Shown in pieces: positions 28,369 to 38,124 of a DNA stretch of 64,000 nt. This DNA comes from Pararhizobium arenae. GTDB lineage: Bacteria; Pseudomonadota; Alphaproteobacteria; Rhizobiales; Rhizobiaceae. Position 1 is the stretch's first letter. Each line of letters begins with the position of its first letter. The DNA lies in assembly GCF_001931685.1 (NCBI RefSeq), contig NZ_MOOY01000008.1, positions 248,001-312,000 of the forward strand. The letters are read 5' to 3'. The translations under genes were made by a program, and so were the position numbers. The notes under the pieces are model-generated. The model was not told the DNA's origin. It searched no databases and saw nothing but the letters and a program-made list of their open reading frames with translations.

Positions 28369-28773
28369 ATGGCAGGCGCAGTCGATCGGCCGACGTACCT
28401 CAGCAAGGAAGAGTCGTTCATGTATGACCGGGAAGTCAATTTCCCGATGGAAGACACGATGAACGATGCGCGGATCGAATATACCGAAAACGGTATGACG
28501 AATCTCTCCTCCCGCCGGTGCCAGATCATCAAGATCTCCAAGAGCAGCGCCGTGCTGACGATGCCGACGCAGTTCAAGCTGCCGCAGAATTTTTATCTCG
28601 ATATTCCCAGCGCCCGTATCAACATGATCGGCTGCCTGGTGAAGCGTGTTCACGCCAACAACATCGTCGAAGCCCGCTTCCTGCGGCTGATCAGCGATCG
28701 TGACCTCAACCGCATCTTCGTTTATTCGACGCACCCCAATCACCGCAATCGGGTGCTCGATATCTACGGTTGA
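28369..28773 (+). CDS. Small PilZ-like domain protein
   Basis: This 134-residue soluble protein has a beta-rich core (RRCQIIKISKSSAVLTMP, then LDIPSARINMIGCLVKRVHA and NNIVEARFLRLI) that follows the PilZ pattern used for cyclic-di-GMP binding. The canonical RxxxR and D/NxSxxG motifs are degenerate, so nucleotide binding is doubtful. It has its own upstream GGAAGGGGA site and stands alone between the agl terminator and the GFA gene. If it does not bind c-di-GMP, it may be a structural PilZ-like adaptor. Confidence 0.6.
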   Translation: MAGAVDRPTYLSKEESFMYDREVNFPMEDTMNDARIEYTENGMTNLSSRRCQIIKISKSSAVLTMPTQFKLPQNFYLDIPSARINMIGCLVKRVHANNIVEARFLRLISDRDLNRIFVYSTHPNHRNRVLDIYG

Positions 28774-28863
28774 CGCGCTAATCTTTCGCTCATCGAAGCC
28801 GAGGCTTGACACCCGCTGAACGAGCGGCTGTCATGGGCTTATGTTGCAGCAGGATGATGACGC

Positions 28864-29229
28864 ATGGAAAAACCCTACAGGCTTTCCTGCCATTGCGGCG
28901 ATATCCGCTTCCAGGTCGATGACGAGCCCGGCGAACTCATCGAGTGCAACTGCTCGACCTGCCGACGCTCCGGCTTCCTTCACTGGAAAATCCCGGCCGA
29001 CAGGATCACGCTTCTCAGCGAAAAGCGGCAGATGTCCACCTATGTCTGGCGTTGCGTCACAGAAGGGCATCATTTCTGCCCGACCTGCGGTGTCGCCCTG
29101 CTGCGGACCGGCTATCCCGGCGGCAAGGTGTCCGTCAACGCGCGCTGCATTGATGACATCGATCTCTTCGATTTGAAGATCGAGAGATATGACGGCCGGC
29201 AGGACATGCATCCCGGGCCTTTGCCTTAA
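28864..29229 (+). CDS. GFA-family (CENP-V/GFA) zinc protein
   Basis: This 121-residue protein is of the glutathione-dependent formaldehyde-activating family. Zinc-binding cysteines occur as CHCG (about residue 10), CNCSTCRR (about 29-36) and CPTCG (about 78-82), the order seen in the family. True Gfa enzymes accelerate formation of S-hydroxymethylglutathione, but most short homologues have unknown substrates, so no specific role is claimed. It is convergent with edd. Confidence 0.75.
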   Translation: MEKPYRLSCHCGDIRFQVDDEPGELIECNCSTCRRSGFLHWKIPADRITLLSEKRQMSTYVWRCVTEGHHFCPTCGVALLRTGYPGGKVSVNARCIDDIDLFDLKIERYDGRQDMHPGPLP

Positions 29230-29298
29230 CTGTGTATCGTCGGTTTGAACTGCCCCTCAACCTTACAAGCGGGGAGAGGGGCCCGTCTCCGTAAAACC

Positions 29299-31119
29299 TT
29301 AATTGAACAGCACGCTCGCGCCGTGATCGGCAGTGCCCGCAATCGCGCGGAAGGGTGCGAAAAGTTCGCGGCCCATGCCGAACTCATTGTGCGAGAGATC
29401 GGCTGTCACCGCCTCGCGAGCCGCGAACGCATGTTGGTCTCCCAGCACTTCGATCGTACCGGCAATAGCATCGAGGCGGATGATATCGCCTTCGCGCACC
29501 TTGGCGATCGGGCCGCCGTCCTTCGCTTCCGGCGTCATGTGGATTGCAGACGGCACCTTGCCGGAGGCGCCCGACATGCGGCCGTCCGTCACCAGCGCAA
29601 CAATCTGGCCGCGATCCTGCAGGATACCAAGCACGGTCGTCAGCTTGTGCAGTTCCGGCATGCCATTGGCCTTCGGCCCCTGGAAGCGCACGACGGCAAT
29701 GAAGTTGCCTTCGAGCTTGCCTTCCTTGAACGCGCTTTGCAATTCGGCCTGATCGTGGAAGATCTTGGCCGGCGCTTCGATGATGTGGCGCTCCGGCTTG
29801 ACGGCGGAAATCTTGATGACTGCCTTGCCGAGATTGCCTTCCAGCATCTTCAGGCCGCCCGTCGACTGGAACGGATGATCGATCGTGGCCAGCACCTTCG
29901 GGTCATGGCTCTTTTCCGGCGCCGGCTCGCGCAGCACGCCGCCATTGGCGCCGAGCTTCACATCGATCGCATAGGCATCAAGACCCTGGCCGTAGACGGT
30001 GCGAACGTCGTCATGGAGCAGGCCCTTCTTCAGGAGCTGGCTGATGAGGAAGCCCATGCCGCCGGCCGCATGGAAGTGGTTCACGTCGGCAAGGCCGTTC
30101 GGGTAGACGCGGGCAAGCAGCGGGATGATGTCGGAGAGCTCCGAAATATCCTGCCACGTCAGGGCAATGCCGCCCGCGCGCGCCATGGCGACAAGGTGCA
30201 TGGTGTGATTGGTCGAGCCGCCGGTGGCATGCAGGCCGATGACGCCGTTGACGATCGAGCGTTCGTCGATCATCTCGCCGGCGGGCGTGAATTCGTTGCC
30301 AAGAGCGGTGATGGCGAGCGCCCGCTTCGTCGCTTCCTTGGTCAGCGCGTCGCGCAGCGGCGTGCCCGGATTGATGAACGAGGCGCCGGGCAGGTGAAAG
30401 CCCATGATCTCCATCAGCATCTGGTTGGAGTTGGCGGTACCGTAGAAGGTGCAGGTGCCGGGGCCGTGATAGGACTTGGATTCGGCTTCCAGCAGCTCGT
30501 CGCGCCCAACCTTGCCTTCGGCATAGAGCTGGCGCACGCGCGCCTTCTCGTCATTGGGCAGGCCTGTGGTCATCGGGCCGGCGGGGATGAACACGGCCGG
30601 AAGATGCCCGAAGGTCATGGCGGCAATCATCAGGCCGGGCACGATCTTGTCGCAGACGCCGAGGTAGACCGTTGAATCGAACATATTGTGCGACAGGCCG
30701 ATGCCGGCCGCCATGGCGATGAGGTCGCGCGAGAACAGCGACAGCTCCATGCCCGGCTGGCCCTGGGTCACGCCATCGCACATGGCGGGAACGCCGCCGG
30801 CGACCTGCGCGATGCCGCCGGCTTCATGGGCGGCCTGCCGGATCAGGGCAGGGTAGGTCTCAAACGGCTGATGCGCCGACAGCATATCGTTATAGGAGGT
30901 GATGATGCCGAGGTTCGGCACCGTGTCGCCCGCAAGGGCGACCTTCTCGGAGGGGGAACAGACGGCAAAGCCGTGTGCGAGGTTGCCGCAACCGAGAACG
31001 GAGCGGTGCACACCCTTTGCGGCGGCGTTGCGCACGCGCTCAAGATAGGGCTCGCGATAAGGCTTGGAACGCTCAACGATGCGGGCGGTGATCGCGGCAA
31101 TACGGGAATCGACGGACAT
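29299..31119 (-). CDS. edd: 6-Phosphogluconate dehydratase Edd
   Basis: This 606-residue enzyme of the Entner-Doudoroff pathway dehydrates 6-phosphogluconate to KDPG. Iron-sulphur ligating cysteines appear in [16 protein letters not shown] and [20 protein letters not shown], and the family blocks [20 protein letters not shown] and [20 protein letters not shown] are intact. The ATG at 31119 ([20 protein letters not shown]) gives the standard length. The open frame upstream to 31425 is an unrelated extension. It is downstream of pgl with a 157-bp gap that may hold its own promoter. The aldolase gene eda is not nearby. Confidence 0.94.
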   Translation of the reverse strand: MSVDSRIAAITARIVERSKPYREPYLERVRNAAAKGVHRSVLGCGNLAHGFAVCSPSEKVALAGDTVPNLGIITSYNDMLSAHQPFETYPALIRQAAHEAGGIAQVAGGVPAMCDGVTQGQPGMELSLFSRDLIAMAAGIGLSHNMFDSTVYLGVCDKIVPGLMIAAMTFGHLPAVFIPAGPMTTGLPNDEKARVRQLYAEGKVGRDELLEAESKSYHGPGTCTFYGTANSNQMLMEIMGFHLPGASFINPGTPLRDALTKEATKRALAITALGNEFTPAGEMIDERSIVNGVIGLHATGGSTNHTMHLVAMARAGGIALTWQDISELSDIIPLLARVYPNGLADVNHFHAAGGMGFLISQLLKKGLLHDDVRTVYGQGLDAYAIDVKLGANGGVLREPAPEKSHDPKVLATIDHPFQSTGGLKMLEGNLGKAVIKISAVKPERHIIEAPAKIFHDQAELQSAFKEGKLEGNFIAVVRFQGPKANGMPELHKLTTVLGILQDRGQIVALVTDGRMSGASGKVPSAIHMTPEAKDGGPIAKVREGDIIRLDAIAGTIEVLGDQHAFAAREAVTADLSHNEFGMGRELFAPFRAIAGTADHGASVLFN

Positions 31120-31276
31120 GGCAATCCTGTTCCGGAGCCCAACGGCCCCTTGGCTCTGTGACGCCCGCGTGGTCGAAACCCGCAAGATGGCGTCGCGACA
31201 CTTCGAAAGACTGCGCGCTGTCAAGATATCGCGCAGCCCGGGGTGACGGCTTCGGGTCTTGGGCCCCGGAGTGACG

Positions 31277-31975
31277 TCAGGGCGCCCAGTAGATCTGCAG
31301 CGGCGATGACGCCCGGCGCAACATGGCGCGGATCGGCATCTCCGCCTCGTCTCCGGGCGCTTCTGCCTTGGCAAGAACATCCTTCTTGCCGTTGCCTTCG
31401 ATATGGAGAACCAGAAGTCTGGCATCCTGAAGGCTGGAGAATGTGAATGTCAGGCGCGGCTCGCCCGCGCCGTCGGCTTCCATGGTGATCACGCCGCGCG
31501 GGGTGTTCGCGTCGAGCGCTTCGGCCAGACGGGAGCCGCCCGGGAAGAACGAGGCGGTATGCCCATCCGTTCCCATGCCGAGGATCACCACGTCGAAGGG
31601 CGCGCCCAGCGAAGCTGTCGCCTCCGTCGCAAGCTCGGCAGCGCGCTCCGCATCATCGGCTGCGTGATAGAGCGGGAGAAACTGTGCGCCGGCAGCCGCA
31701 GCTTTCAGCAGGTTGTCGCTCACCAGTTTGTGGTTCGAGCGGTCGCTTTCCGGCGGCACGAAACGTTCGTCAACCAGCGTGACAACCACATTTGGCCAGT
31801 CGATCGGTTTGCTCGACAGTGCCTGGAAAAAGGCTTTCGGCGTCGAGCCTCCGGAAACGACCAGCGTTGCCTTGCCGCGCGCCGCGATGGCGGTCGAGAG
31901 CGCTTCGGCAACAGCGTCGGCAAGACCTTCGGCCAAAGCCGCGCCGTTATCGAATTGGTGCAGGACTTCCCCCAT
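31277..31975 (-). CDS. pgl: 6-Phosphogluconolactonase Pgl
   Basis: This 232-residue cytoplasmic hydrolase of 6-phosphogluconolactone belongs to the glucosamine-6-phosphate isomerase/6PGL superfamily. Motifs are [40 protein letters not shown] and [17 protein letters not shown]. It starts 9 bp after the zwf stop, so zwf-pgl form one unit. Confidence 0.92.
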   Translation of the reverse strand: MGEVLHQFDNGAALAEGLADAVAEALSTAIAARGKATLVVSGGSTPKAFFQALSSKPIDWPNVVVTLVDERFVPPESDRSNHKLVSDNLLKAAAAGAQFLPLYHAADDAERAAELATEATASLGAPFDVVILGMGTDGHTASFFPGGSRLAEALDANTPRGVITMEADGAGEPRLTFTFSSLQDARLLVLHIEGNGKKDVLAKAEAPGDEAEMPIRAMLRRASSPLQIYWAP

Positions 31976-31984
31976 ATGCGCTCC

Positions 31985-33460
31985 TTAGATCACTTCATGC
32001 CAGGTGCGACCGTCGCGCTCGATCAGCGCGATGGCCTGGCTCGGGCCCCAGGTGCCGGCCGTGTAGGCCTGCGCCTGCTGGCCGACCTCTTCCCAGGCTT
32101 TGAGGATCGGATCGACCCACTGCCACGCAGCCTCGACTTCGTCGCGGCGCATGAACAGCGTCTGGTTGTTTCTGACGACATCGAGCAGAAGTCGCTCATA
32201 GGCATCGGCGGCGCGGGCGTTGAAGGCTTCGGCAAAGCTCATGTCCAGCGAAACGTTGCGCAGGCGCATGCCGCCCTGGCCGGGGTCCTTGATCATCAGC
32301 GACTGCTTGACGCCTTCGTCCGGCTGTAGGCGAATGATCAGCTGGTTCTGGGCGATACGACCGGCCGATTCGTCGAAGATCGAATGCGGGATCGGCTTGA
32401 AGGTAATGACGATCTCCGACATGCGGGCCGCAAGGCGCTTGCCCGTGCGAATATAGAAGGGAACGCCGGCCCAGCGCCAGTTGTTGATCTCGGCCTTGAT
32501 GGCAACGAAGGTCTCTGTGTTGGAGACGCCGCCTTCCAGCTCTTCGAGGTAACCCTTGACCGGACCACCGGCCGAGGCGCCGGCCTTGTATTGGCCGCGC
32601 ACGGTTGCCTTCTCGACATTGCTTTCGTTGATCGGCTTCAGGGCGCGCAGCACCTTCAGCTTCTCGTCGCGAACCGCTTCGGCGTTCATCGACGGCGGCA
32701 CTTCCATGGCAACGAGGCAGAGCAGCTGTAGGATGTGGTTCTGCACCATGTCGCGCAGCGCGCCGGCCTTGTCATAGTAGCCGGCCCGGCTTTCGAGCCC
32801 GACGGATTCGGCGACCGATATCTGGATATGATCGATGTACTGGGCGTTCCAGAGCGGTTCATAGAGCGCGTTGGCAAAGCGCAGCGCCATCAGGTTCTGC
32901 ACCGTTTCCTTGCCAAGGTAGTGGTCGATACGGAAGATCTGGTCTTCGCGGAAAACCCGGCCGATGGTGTCGTTGAGCTCCAGCGCCGAGGCGAGGTCGC
33001 GGCCGATCGGCTTTTCGACGACGATGCGGGTCGATTTGGTGATCAGCTTGTGGTCGCGGATCTTTTCGGAGATGTCGCCGAAGATGCCGGGGGCTACGGC
33101 GAGGTAGAAAGCGCGAACGCGCTCCTTGCCTTCGTCGAGCAAAGCCTTGAGCTTGTCCCAGCCCGCGTCTGACTTGGCATCTACCGGAATATAGAACAGG
33201 CGGTTGAGGAAGGTCTTGACCTGCTCTTCCTGGTATTCGCCGGCCTTCAGATATTCCTTGAGGGCGGCATCCGCAAACTTGCGGTATTCCTCATGGCTCA
33301 GCGCGCTGCGCGAGGCGCCGATGATGCGGGTCGGCTCGGTAAACTGGCCGTCCAGCTGGCGATGATAGAGGGCCGGCAGCAGCTTGCGTTCGGCGAGGTC
33401 GCCCGTGCCGCCGAAAACGACATAGTCAAAGGGCTCGACAGGAATGATCTGGCTGCTCAT
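31985..33460 (-). CDS. zwf: Glucose-6-phosphate dehydrogenase Zwf
   Basis: This 491-residue NADP-dependent dehydrogenase opens the Entner-Doudoroff/pentose-phosphate branch. The dinucleotide motif is [20 protein letters not shown] (about residues 14-33), and the active-site signature [20 protein letters not shown] is present. ATG at 33460 ([15 protein letters not shown]) gives the family length; the open frame to 33649 is not conserved-looking. It is the first gene of zwf-pgl-edd, with a 189-bp upstream region that includes AATCGATT (33501-33508) as a small palindrome. Confidence 0.94.
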   Translation of the reverse strand: MSSQIIPVEPFDYVVFGGTGDLAERKLLPALYHRQLDGQFTEPTRIIGASRSALSHEEYRKFADAALKEYLKAGEYQEEQVKTFLNRLFYIPVDAKSDAGWDKLKALLDEGKERVRAFYLAVAPGIFGDISEKIRDHKLITKSTRIVVEKPIGRDLASALELNDTIGRVFREDQIFRIDHYLGKETVQNLMALRFANALYEPLWNAQYIDHIQISVAESVGLESRAGYYDKAGALRDMVQNHILQLLCLVAMEVPPSMNAEAVRDEKLKVLRALKPINESNVEKATVRGQYKAGASAGGPVKGYLEELEGGVSNTETFVAIKAEINNWRWAGVPFYIRTGKRLAARMSEIVITFKPIPHSIFDESAGRIAQNQLIIRLQPDEGVKQSLMIKDPGQGGMRLRNVSLDMSFAEAFNARAADAYERLLLDVVRNNQTLFMRRDEVEAAWQWVDPILKAWEEVGQQAQAYTAGTWGPSQAIALIERDGRTWHEVI

Positions 33461-33610
33461 GAAATTCTCGATCTCTGTTCGTCTGAGGGTGATATAATCT
33501 AATCGATTTAAAAGCGCTAGGGTGCGACGCAATAAAATGCGGGTTTGCGACTTGATACGGTGTGCAGCGGGCTTGTGAAAGCCGCAGGAAGATTGGCCCA
33601 AGATTGGTAT

Positions 33611-33644
33611 GACGCGGGAACAGTTTAATGACGGTTCCCGCGTC
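33611..33644. terminator. Hairpin between the FAD oxidase gene and zwf
   Basis: GACGCGGGAAC (33611-33621) pairs perfectly with GTTCCCGCGTC (33634-33644) around a 12-nt loop. It lies 6 bp beyond the stop of the oxidase on the minus strand. There is no T-run on that strand, so termination is probable but not certain. Confidence 0.5.
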
Positions 33645-33649
33645 TTCAA

Positions 33650-34936
33650 TCAAAATTTGTCGCGAAGGGCATACCAGCTCAGCGCCAGAAACAGAAGCGG
33701 TGTGCGCAAGCGCGGCCCCCCCGGAAAGCCTGCGATATTGAGGTCGCGATAGAGCTCAAGCTCCGTTCTGTCGCCGCGCACAAGGTCGGCATAAAGCTTG
33801 CCGCAATAGTTCGACAACATCACGCCATGGCCGGAATAGCCGCCGATCGAGGTGACGCCGGGCATGACCTCTCGCACAAAGGGCTGGCGAGGCAGGGTGA
33901 TGCCGACCGAGCCACCCCAGGAATGGGTCATCTCGATCTCGGCAAGCTGCGGATAGATTTCGGCGATCTGCCGGCGGATATGGTCGGAGATGTCGCGCGG
34001 ATTGTCAGCCGTGTAGGCTTCGCGGCCACCAAACAGCAGCCGGCCATTTTTCAAACGGCGGAAATAGCGCACGACAAAACGCGAATCGGCGACCGATTCG
34101 TTGCCGGGAATAACATCAGGAAAATCATCCAGCGGCCGGGTCGCACCGATGAAGGAACGGATCGGCATGACGTGGTTTGCGGTGACCGGTTCGAGATTGC
34201 CGATATAGGCATTGCAGGCAATCAGCGCCCGCTCGGTGCGGATCGTGCCGTGGGTGGTTTCGATCACGATCTTGCCGCCCTGCCGGTCGATCTTCAGCGC
34301 CTTCGTCTTCTCGTGGATGGCAGCGCCTGCGGCCTGAGCCTGCCTGGCAAGCCCGACCAGCAGCTTCATGGGCTGAATATGGCCGGTGCCGGTATCGCGC
34401 ACGCCGAAGAGGTAGTGCGTCGAGCCGAGCCGTTCCGCTGTCTCCTTGCCGTCCATGAAGCTGATATGCGGGTAATTGTAGCGGCTTGCGGCGATCTCGC
34501 CATTGGCCCGGTAATATTTCTCCAGCCCCTTCTTGTGACAGACGGAGAGTTGGCCGGGCGTGTAGTCGATATCAATGCCGTGGTCGTCGGCGAAATCGAG
34601 GAGATACCGCTTGGCATTCTCGGCCATGTCGAACAGAGCCTTGGAGCGGTCGTAGCCGAGGGACGCTTCGGCTTCTTCCGGCCACCAGCGCTGGCCGCTG
34701 CCAAGCTGGCCGCCATTGCGCCCAGATGCGCCATCGCCGAAGCGACAGGCCTCGATCAGCGTGACGCGCACGTCGTTCTTCGCAAGATTGTAGGCGGCCT
34801 GCAGGCCGGTAAAGCCGCCGCCGATGATGGCGACGTCCGTTTCGGTGGAGCCGCCGAGGGCCGGATATTCCGGCCGCTCGGCGACATTGTCCTCATACCA
34901 GGAAATCCCCGGCGAGATCGGGCTTTGACACGCCAT
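33650..34936 (-). CDS. FAD-dependent oxidase, PuuB/OrdL type
   Basis: This 428-residue DAO-family flavoprotein has the FAD-binding Rossmann motif TDVAIIGGGFTGLQAAYNLA (about residues 29-48) followed by VTLIEACRFGDGASGRNGGQ, a block typical of gamma-glutamylputrescine oxidase and related amine oxidases. It follows the glutamine-synthetase-like gene by 15 bp with GAGGAGG before its ATG, the arrangement of puuA-puuB-type polyamine catabolism. It probably oxidises gamma-glutamylputrescine to the aldehyde with release of ammonia and hydrogen peroxide. The substrate is inferred from family and neighbour. Confidence 0.8.
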   Translation of the reverse strand: MACQSPISPGISWYEDNVAERPEYPALGGSTETDVAIIGGGFTGLQAAYNLAKNDVRVTLIEACRFGDGASGRNGGQLGSGQRWWPEEAEASLGYDRSKALFDMAENAKRYLLDFADDHGIDIDYTPGQLSVCHKKGLEKYYRANGEIAASRYNYPHISFMDGKETAERLGSTHYLFGVRDTGTGHIQPMKLLVGLARQAQAAGAAIHEKTKALKIDRQGGKIVIETTHGTIRTERALIACNAYIGNLEPVTANHVMPIRSFIGATRPLDDFPDVIPGNESVADSRFVVRYFRRLKNGRLLFGGREAYTADNPRDISDHIRRQIAEIYPQLAEIEMTHSWGGSVGITLPRQPFVREVMPGVTSIGGYSGHGVMLSNYCGKLYADLVRGDRTELELYRDLNIAGFPGGPRLRTPLLFLALSWYALRDKF

Positions 34937-34951
34937 GGGTTAAGCCTCCTC

Positions 34952-36388
34952 TCAGACGTTGAGAAGCAGGTATTCCCGCTCCCAGGGGCTGATCACCTGC
35001 ATGAAGGTCTCGAACTCGCCCCGCTTGACGCCGCCATAGATGGCGATGAACTCGGCACTGAAGACTTCCTCGAAGGATGGTTCCGATTCCAGCAGGGAGA
35101 CCGCTTCCAAGAGGCCACGCGGCAAATCGATCGTACCTTCATCGGCGCTGTCGTCTGCCGGTGCGGAGGGCTCCAGCCCCTGCACGATACCGAGATAGCC
35201 GCAGCCGAGCGAGGCGGCGAGCGCCAGATACGGATTGGCATCCGAGCTCGGCAGCCGGTTTTCGACGCGCCGCGCCGCCGGTTCCGAAACCGGAACGCGG
35301 AAGGCGGTGGTGCGGTTGTCGTAGCCCCAGGCGTTGTTGACCGGCGCCGACATATCCGGCGTCAGGCGGCGATAGGAGTTCACATAGGGCGCCATCATCG
35401 ACAGCGCCTTCGGCACATATTTCTGCATGCCGCCGATGAAGGAGAAGAACTCCTTCGACGCAGAGCCGTCAGCGTTGGAGAACAGGTTGCGGCCGGTGTT
35501 GATCTCGACCACCGACTGGTGGATGTGCATGGCCGAGCCCGGTTGCGCCTGCATCGGCTTTGCCATGAAGGTCGCGTAGATGCCGTGTTTCAGCGCCGCC
35601 TCGCGGATGGTGCGCTTGAACATGAACACCTGGTCGGCAAGCTCGATCGGGTCGCCGTGGCGCAGGTTGATTTCGAGTTGCGCCGGGCCCTCTTCATGGA
35701 TCAGCGTGTCGATCTCCAGACCCTGCTTTTCGGAGAAGTGGTAGATGTCGTCGATCAGTTCGTCGAACTCGTTAACACCGGCGATCGAGTAAGCCTGCCC
35801 GCCCTGGATGGAGCGGCCGGAGCGGCCTGTCGGCGGGCGCAGCGGATAGTCGGGGTCGTCGTTCTTGGCGACGAGATAGAATTCGATTTCCGGCGCCACC
35901 ACCGGCTTCCAGCCGCGCTGCTTGTAAAGGTCGAGCACATGCTTCAACACGTTACGCGGCGTGTAGGGCACGTTTTCGCCGGAAGAGCCCGCGATGTCGC
36001 AGATCACCTGCGCCGTCGGGTCGCTTTCCCAGGGAACGATGGAGAGGGTGGAAAGGTCAGGCACCAGCTTGATGTCGCTGTCGCGGCTGTCGTAGCGGAA
36101 ATTGCCGGTTTCATCGGGATATTCGCCGGAAATGGTGTGGCGGTAGATCGCCGAGGGCAGCGCAAGCGAGGTATTGGAGGTGAATTTCGAGGATGGCATC
36201 ATCTTGCCGCGCGGTACGCCGGCAATGTCGGGGGTGATGCATTCGATGTCTTCGACTCCCCGAACCTTGAGCCAGTCGACGGCTTCCTTCCAGGTCTTGA
36301 CGCCGCGTGGGGCTTGCAGTGCTGCGGGTATTTTCTGTGTTCTCGGAATCTCTTTTACACGGGGGACGAGGGTTCTTTTAGCAGGCAT
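34952..36388 (-). CDS. Glutamine-synthetase-like gamma-glutamylpolyamine synthetase
   Basis: This 478-residue GS-family protein is of the PuuA/GlnT-like group, which ligates glutamate to putrescine or other amines using ATP. The N-terminal beta-Grasp domain ends near IPEYP-type sequence replaced by TISGEYPDETGNFRYDSRD. The catalytic domain carries APEIEFYLV, IHEEGPAQLEINLRHGDPIE, GSAMHIHQSV and NRTTAFRVPV. The C-terminal adenylylation tyrosine of classical GlnA is not evident. It forms an operon with the FAD oxidase downstream and diverges from the flavoprotein at 36547. Confidence 0.8.
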   Translation of the reverse strand: MPAKRTLVPRVKEIPRTQKIPAALQAPRGVKTWKEAVDWLKVRGVEDIECITPDIAGVPRGKMMPSSKFTSNTSLALPSAIYRHTISGEYPDETGNFRYDSRDSDIKLVPDLSTLSIVPWESDPTAQVICDIAGSSGENVPYTPRNVLKHVLDLYKQRGWKPVVAPEIEFYLVAKNDDPDYPLRPPTGRSGRSIQGGQAYSIAGVNEFDELIDDIYHFSEKQGLEIDTLIHEEGPAQLEINLRHGDPIELADQVFMFKRTIREAALKHGIYATFMAKPMQAQPGSAMHIHQSVVEINTGRNLFSNADGSASKEFFSFIGGMQKYVPKALSMMAPYVNSYRRLTPDMSAPVNNAWGYDNRTTAFRVPVSEPAARRVENRLPSSDANPYLALAASLGCGYLGIVQGLEPSAPADDSADEGTIDLPRGLLEAVSLLESEPSFEEVFSAEFIAIYGGVKRGEFETFMQVISPWEREYLLLNV

Positions 36389-36546
36389 AAATCACCGGTT
36401 TTGGGTTCGGATGGGGCATCATAGCCACAGTTTGGCAATTGGCTAGGGGGGCTTGATGGCCCCAGCAGCGGGTTTTTGACAGTTTTATGCATCGGATTGA
36501 CTTTCCGCTCACGGCCGTCAAAGGAAAAGAAAACGGGATATGAGCG

Positions 36547-37731
36547 GTGGTTGAAAACTACGACGTCGTGATAATCGGGGCCGGTGCGGCGGGCATGATG
36601 TGCGCCATCGAGGCGGGCAAGCGCGGCCGCCGCGTGATCGTGCTCGACCATGCAAAGGCGCCGGGCGAGAAGATTCGCATCTCCGGCGGCGGGCGCTGCA
36701 ACTTCACCAATATCCATGCGAGCCCGAAAGCGTTTCTCTCGGCCAATCCGCATTTCTGCAAATCGGCGCTGGCCCGCTACACGCCACAGGATTTCCTCGG
36801 CATGGTCGAGCGCCACGGCATCGCCTGGCATGAAAAGACGCTTGGGCAATTGTTCTGCGACGACAGCGCCAAGGATATCATCCGCATGCTGCTGTCCGAG
36901 ATGCGGGATGCCGGCGTCGTTCTGCGTCTGTCGACCTCGATTGAAGCGCTCGAGCAGAGCCTTAGCGGCTTTCGGGTCTCGACATCAGGCGGGCGCATCG
37001 ATTGCAACTCTCTTGTGATCGCATCGGGCGGGAAGTCTATTCCGAAAATGGGCGCCACCGGCTTTGCCTACAAGATCGCGGAGCAGTTCGGACTTTCTCT
37101 GATAGAGACACGCCCGGGCCTCGTGCCTCTGACGCTCGATCCCACGGAGCTCGACAAGCTTGCCCCGCTCTCCGGCGTCGCCGTGGATGCCCGCGCCAGT
37201 GTCGGCAAGACGGGTTTCGAGGAAGCGCTGCTCATCACCCATCGCGGCCTGAGCGGGCCCTGCATCCTGCAGATATCGTCCTATTGGCGTGAGGGCGGCG
37301 AGATAAGCATCCGGCTGCTGCCGTCTTTCGATATCGCGCAGGCTTTGAAAGATGCGCGGAAAGGGCAGGGCAAGCAGGCTCCGCAAACTATATTGTCGGA
37401 ACATCTGCCGAAACGGCTCGCCCAGTTCCTTGTCGAGAGTGCCGGTTTGCAGGTGAAGAGCCTCGCCGATCTCTCCGACAAGGCAATCGATGGTTTTTGC
37501 GCTGGCCTCGCCGACTGGCGCATCAAGCCGGCCGGCTCTGAAGGATATCGCACGGCCGAAGTCACGCTCGGCGGCATCGATACGGCGGGCCTCGATTCCC
37601 GCACCATGCAGGCCCGCTCGGTCGAAGGCCTCTATTTCATCGGCGAGTGCGTCGATGTCACCGGCTGGCTCGGTGGCTATAACTTCCAGTGGGCCTGGGC
37701 TTCGGGCTTCTCTGCAGGGCAAGTCGCATAA
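36547..37731 (+). CDS. HI0933/BaiN-type flavoprotein
   Basis: This 394-residue NAD(P)/FAD-dependent oxidoreductase of the HI0933-like family has the N-terminal FAD motif VVIIGAGAAGMMCAIEAG and the diagnostic GEKIRISGGGRCNFTN (about residues 41-56). The C-terminal signature is FIGECVDVTGWLGGYNFQWA. Homologues include BaiN-like reductases, but the physiological substrate is usually unknown and none is suggested by the neighbours. It uses GTG at 36547; the ATG at 36540 runs into a stop after four codons. Confidence 0.82.
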   Translation: MVENYDVVIIGAGAAGMMCAIEAGKRGRRVIVLDHAKAPGEKIRISGGGRCNFTNIHASPKAFLSANPHFCKSALARYTPQDFLGMVERHGIAWHEKTLGQLFCDDSAKDIIRMLLSEMRDAGVVLRLSTSIEALEQSLSGFRVSTSGGRIDCNSLVIASGGKSIPKMGATGFAYKIAEQFGLSLIETRPGLVPLTLDPTELDKLAPLSGVAVDARASVGKTGFEEALLITHRGLSGPCILQISSYWREGGEISIRLLPSFDIAQALKDARKGQGKQAPQTILSEHLPKRLAQFLVESAGLQVKSLADLSDKAIDGFCAGLADWRIKPAGSEGYRTAEVTLGGIDTAGLDSRTMQARSVEGLYFIGECVDVTGWLGGYNFQWAWASGFSAGQVA

Positions 37732-38124
37732 AGCCTGCGGTCTTCAGCCAATCTTAAGGGATATGCGGGAACCTGACCTTCTGCCGGCAGGATCGACCGG
37801 CCGGTTTCAGGTCCGGACCTATCCGGTTCTGCATGGCCGAGAAGAATATTCTTCTTATCGGTCGATCTTTCGCGATAAGTGCGACATCAAACGATTTAAT
37901 TGCGCATTTATGTAAAAATTAATCGTTGTCGTTGAAAACTGTTCTCATCAGGAGTCTACGGTGGCGGGCAACATGTGAGTTGCATCGCCAAGCAATGAAT
38001 GCCCCGACGGACTGGCGGATATCCCCGCATGTTTCGAGCTTAACCACCAGTTTGCCAGCCACGAAAAAGAGCCCTTGCGAGAGGGTGGGGAGGGGCGGGA
38101 GCAGGCTGAACGCCGGGGTGCGCC
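37732..38124. other. 393-bp intergenic region before the first chemoreceptor
   Basis: There is no supportable gene. It contains a perfect 14-bp palindrome GAAGAATATTCTTC (37841-37854), and an AT-rich stretch around 37891-37930 that includes TTAA-N7-TTTA (37896-37910, one mismatch from CtrA half-sites) and may hold the chemoreceptor promoter. Near 38071-38096 there is a CCTTGCGAGAGGGTGGGG fragment resembling the repeat family at 45683. Confidence 0.4.

Noticed and set aside
29245-30675. Open frame of 476 codons antisense to edd
   Set aside because: edd is unmistakable on the other strand; the antisense product has only low-complexity composition and no motifs.
33461-33649. Upstream extension of Zwf
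   Set aside because: The dinucleotide-binding motif is at its normal distance from the ATG at 33460, and the extension covers a promoter region and a hairpin.
33827-36424. Open frame of 865 codons on the plus strand across the FAD oxidase and the glutamine-synthetase-like gene
   Set aside because: It is antisense to two genes with clear family motifs. Its composition is the His/Arg/Asp/Val-rich type produced by reading the complement of GC-rich codons, with no domain or ribosome-binding site.
37896-37910. CtrA box upstream of the first chemoreceptor
   Set aside because: The second half-site is TTTA instead of TTAA and the fifth base does not fit on either strand, so it is too weak to call alone.
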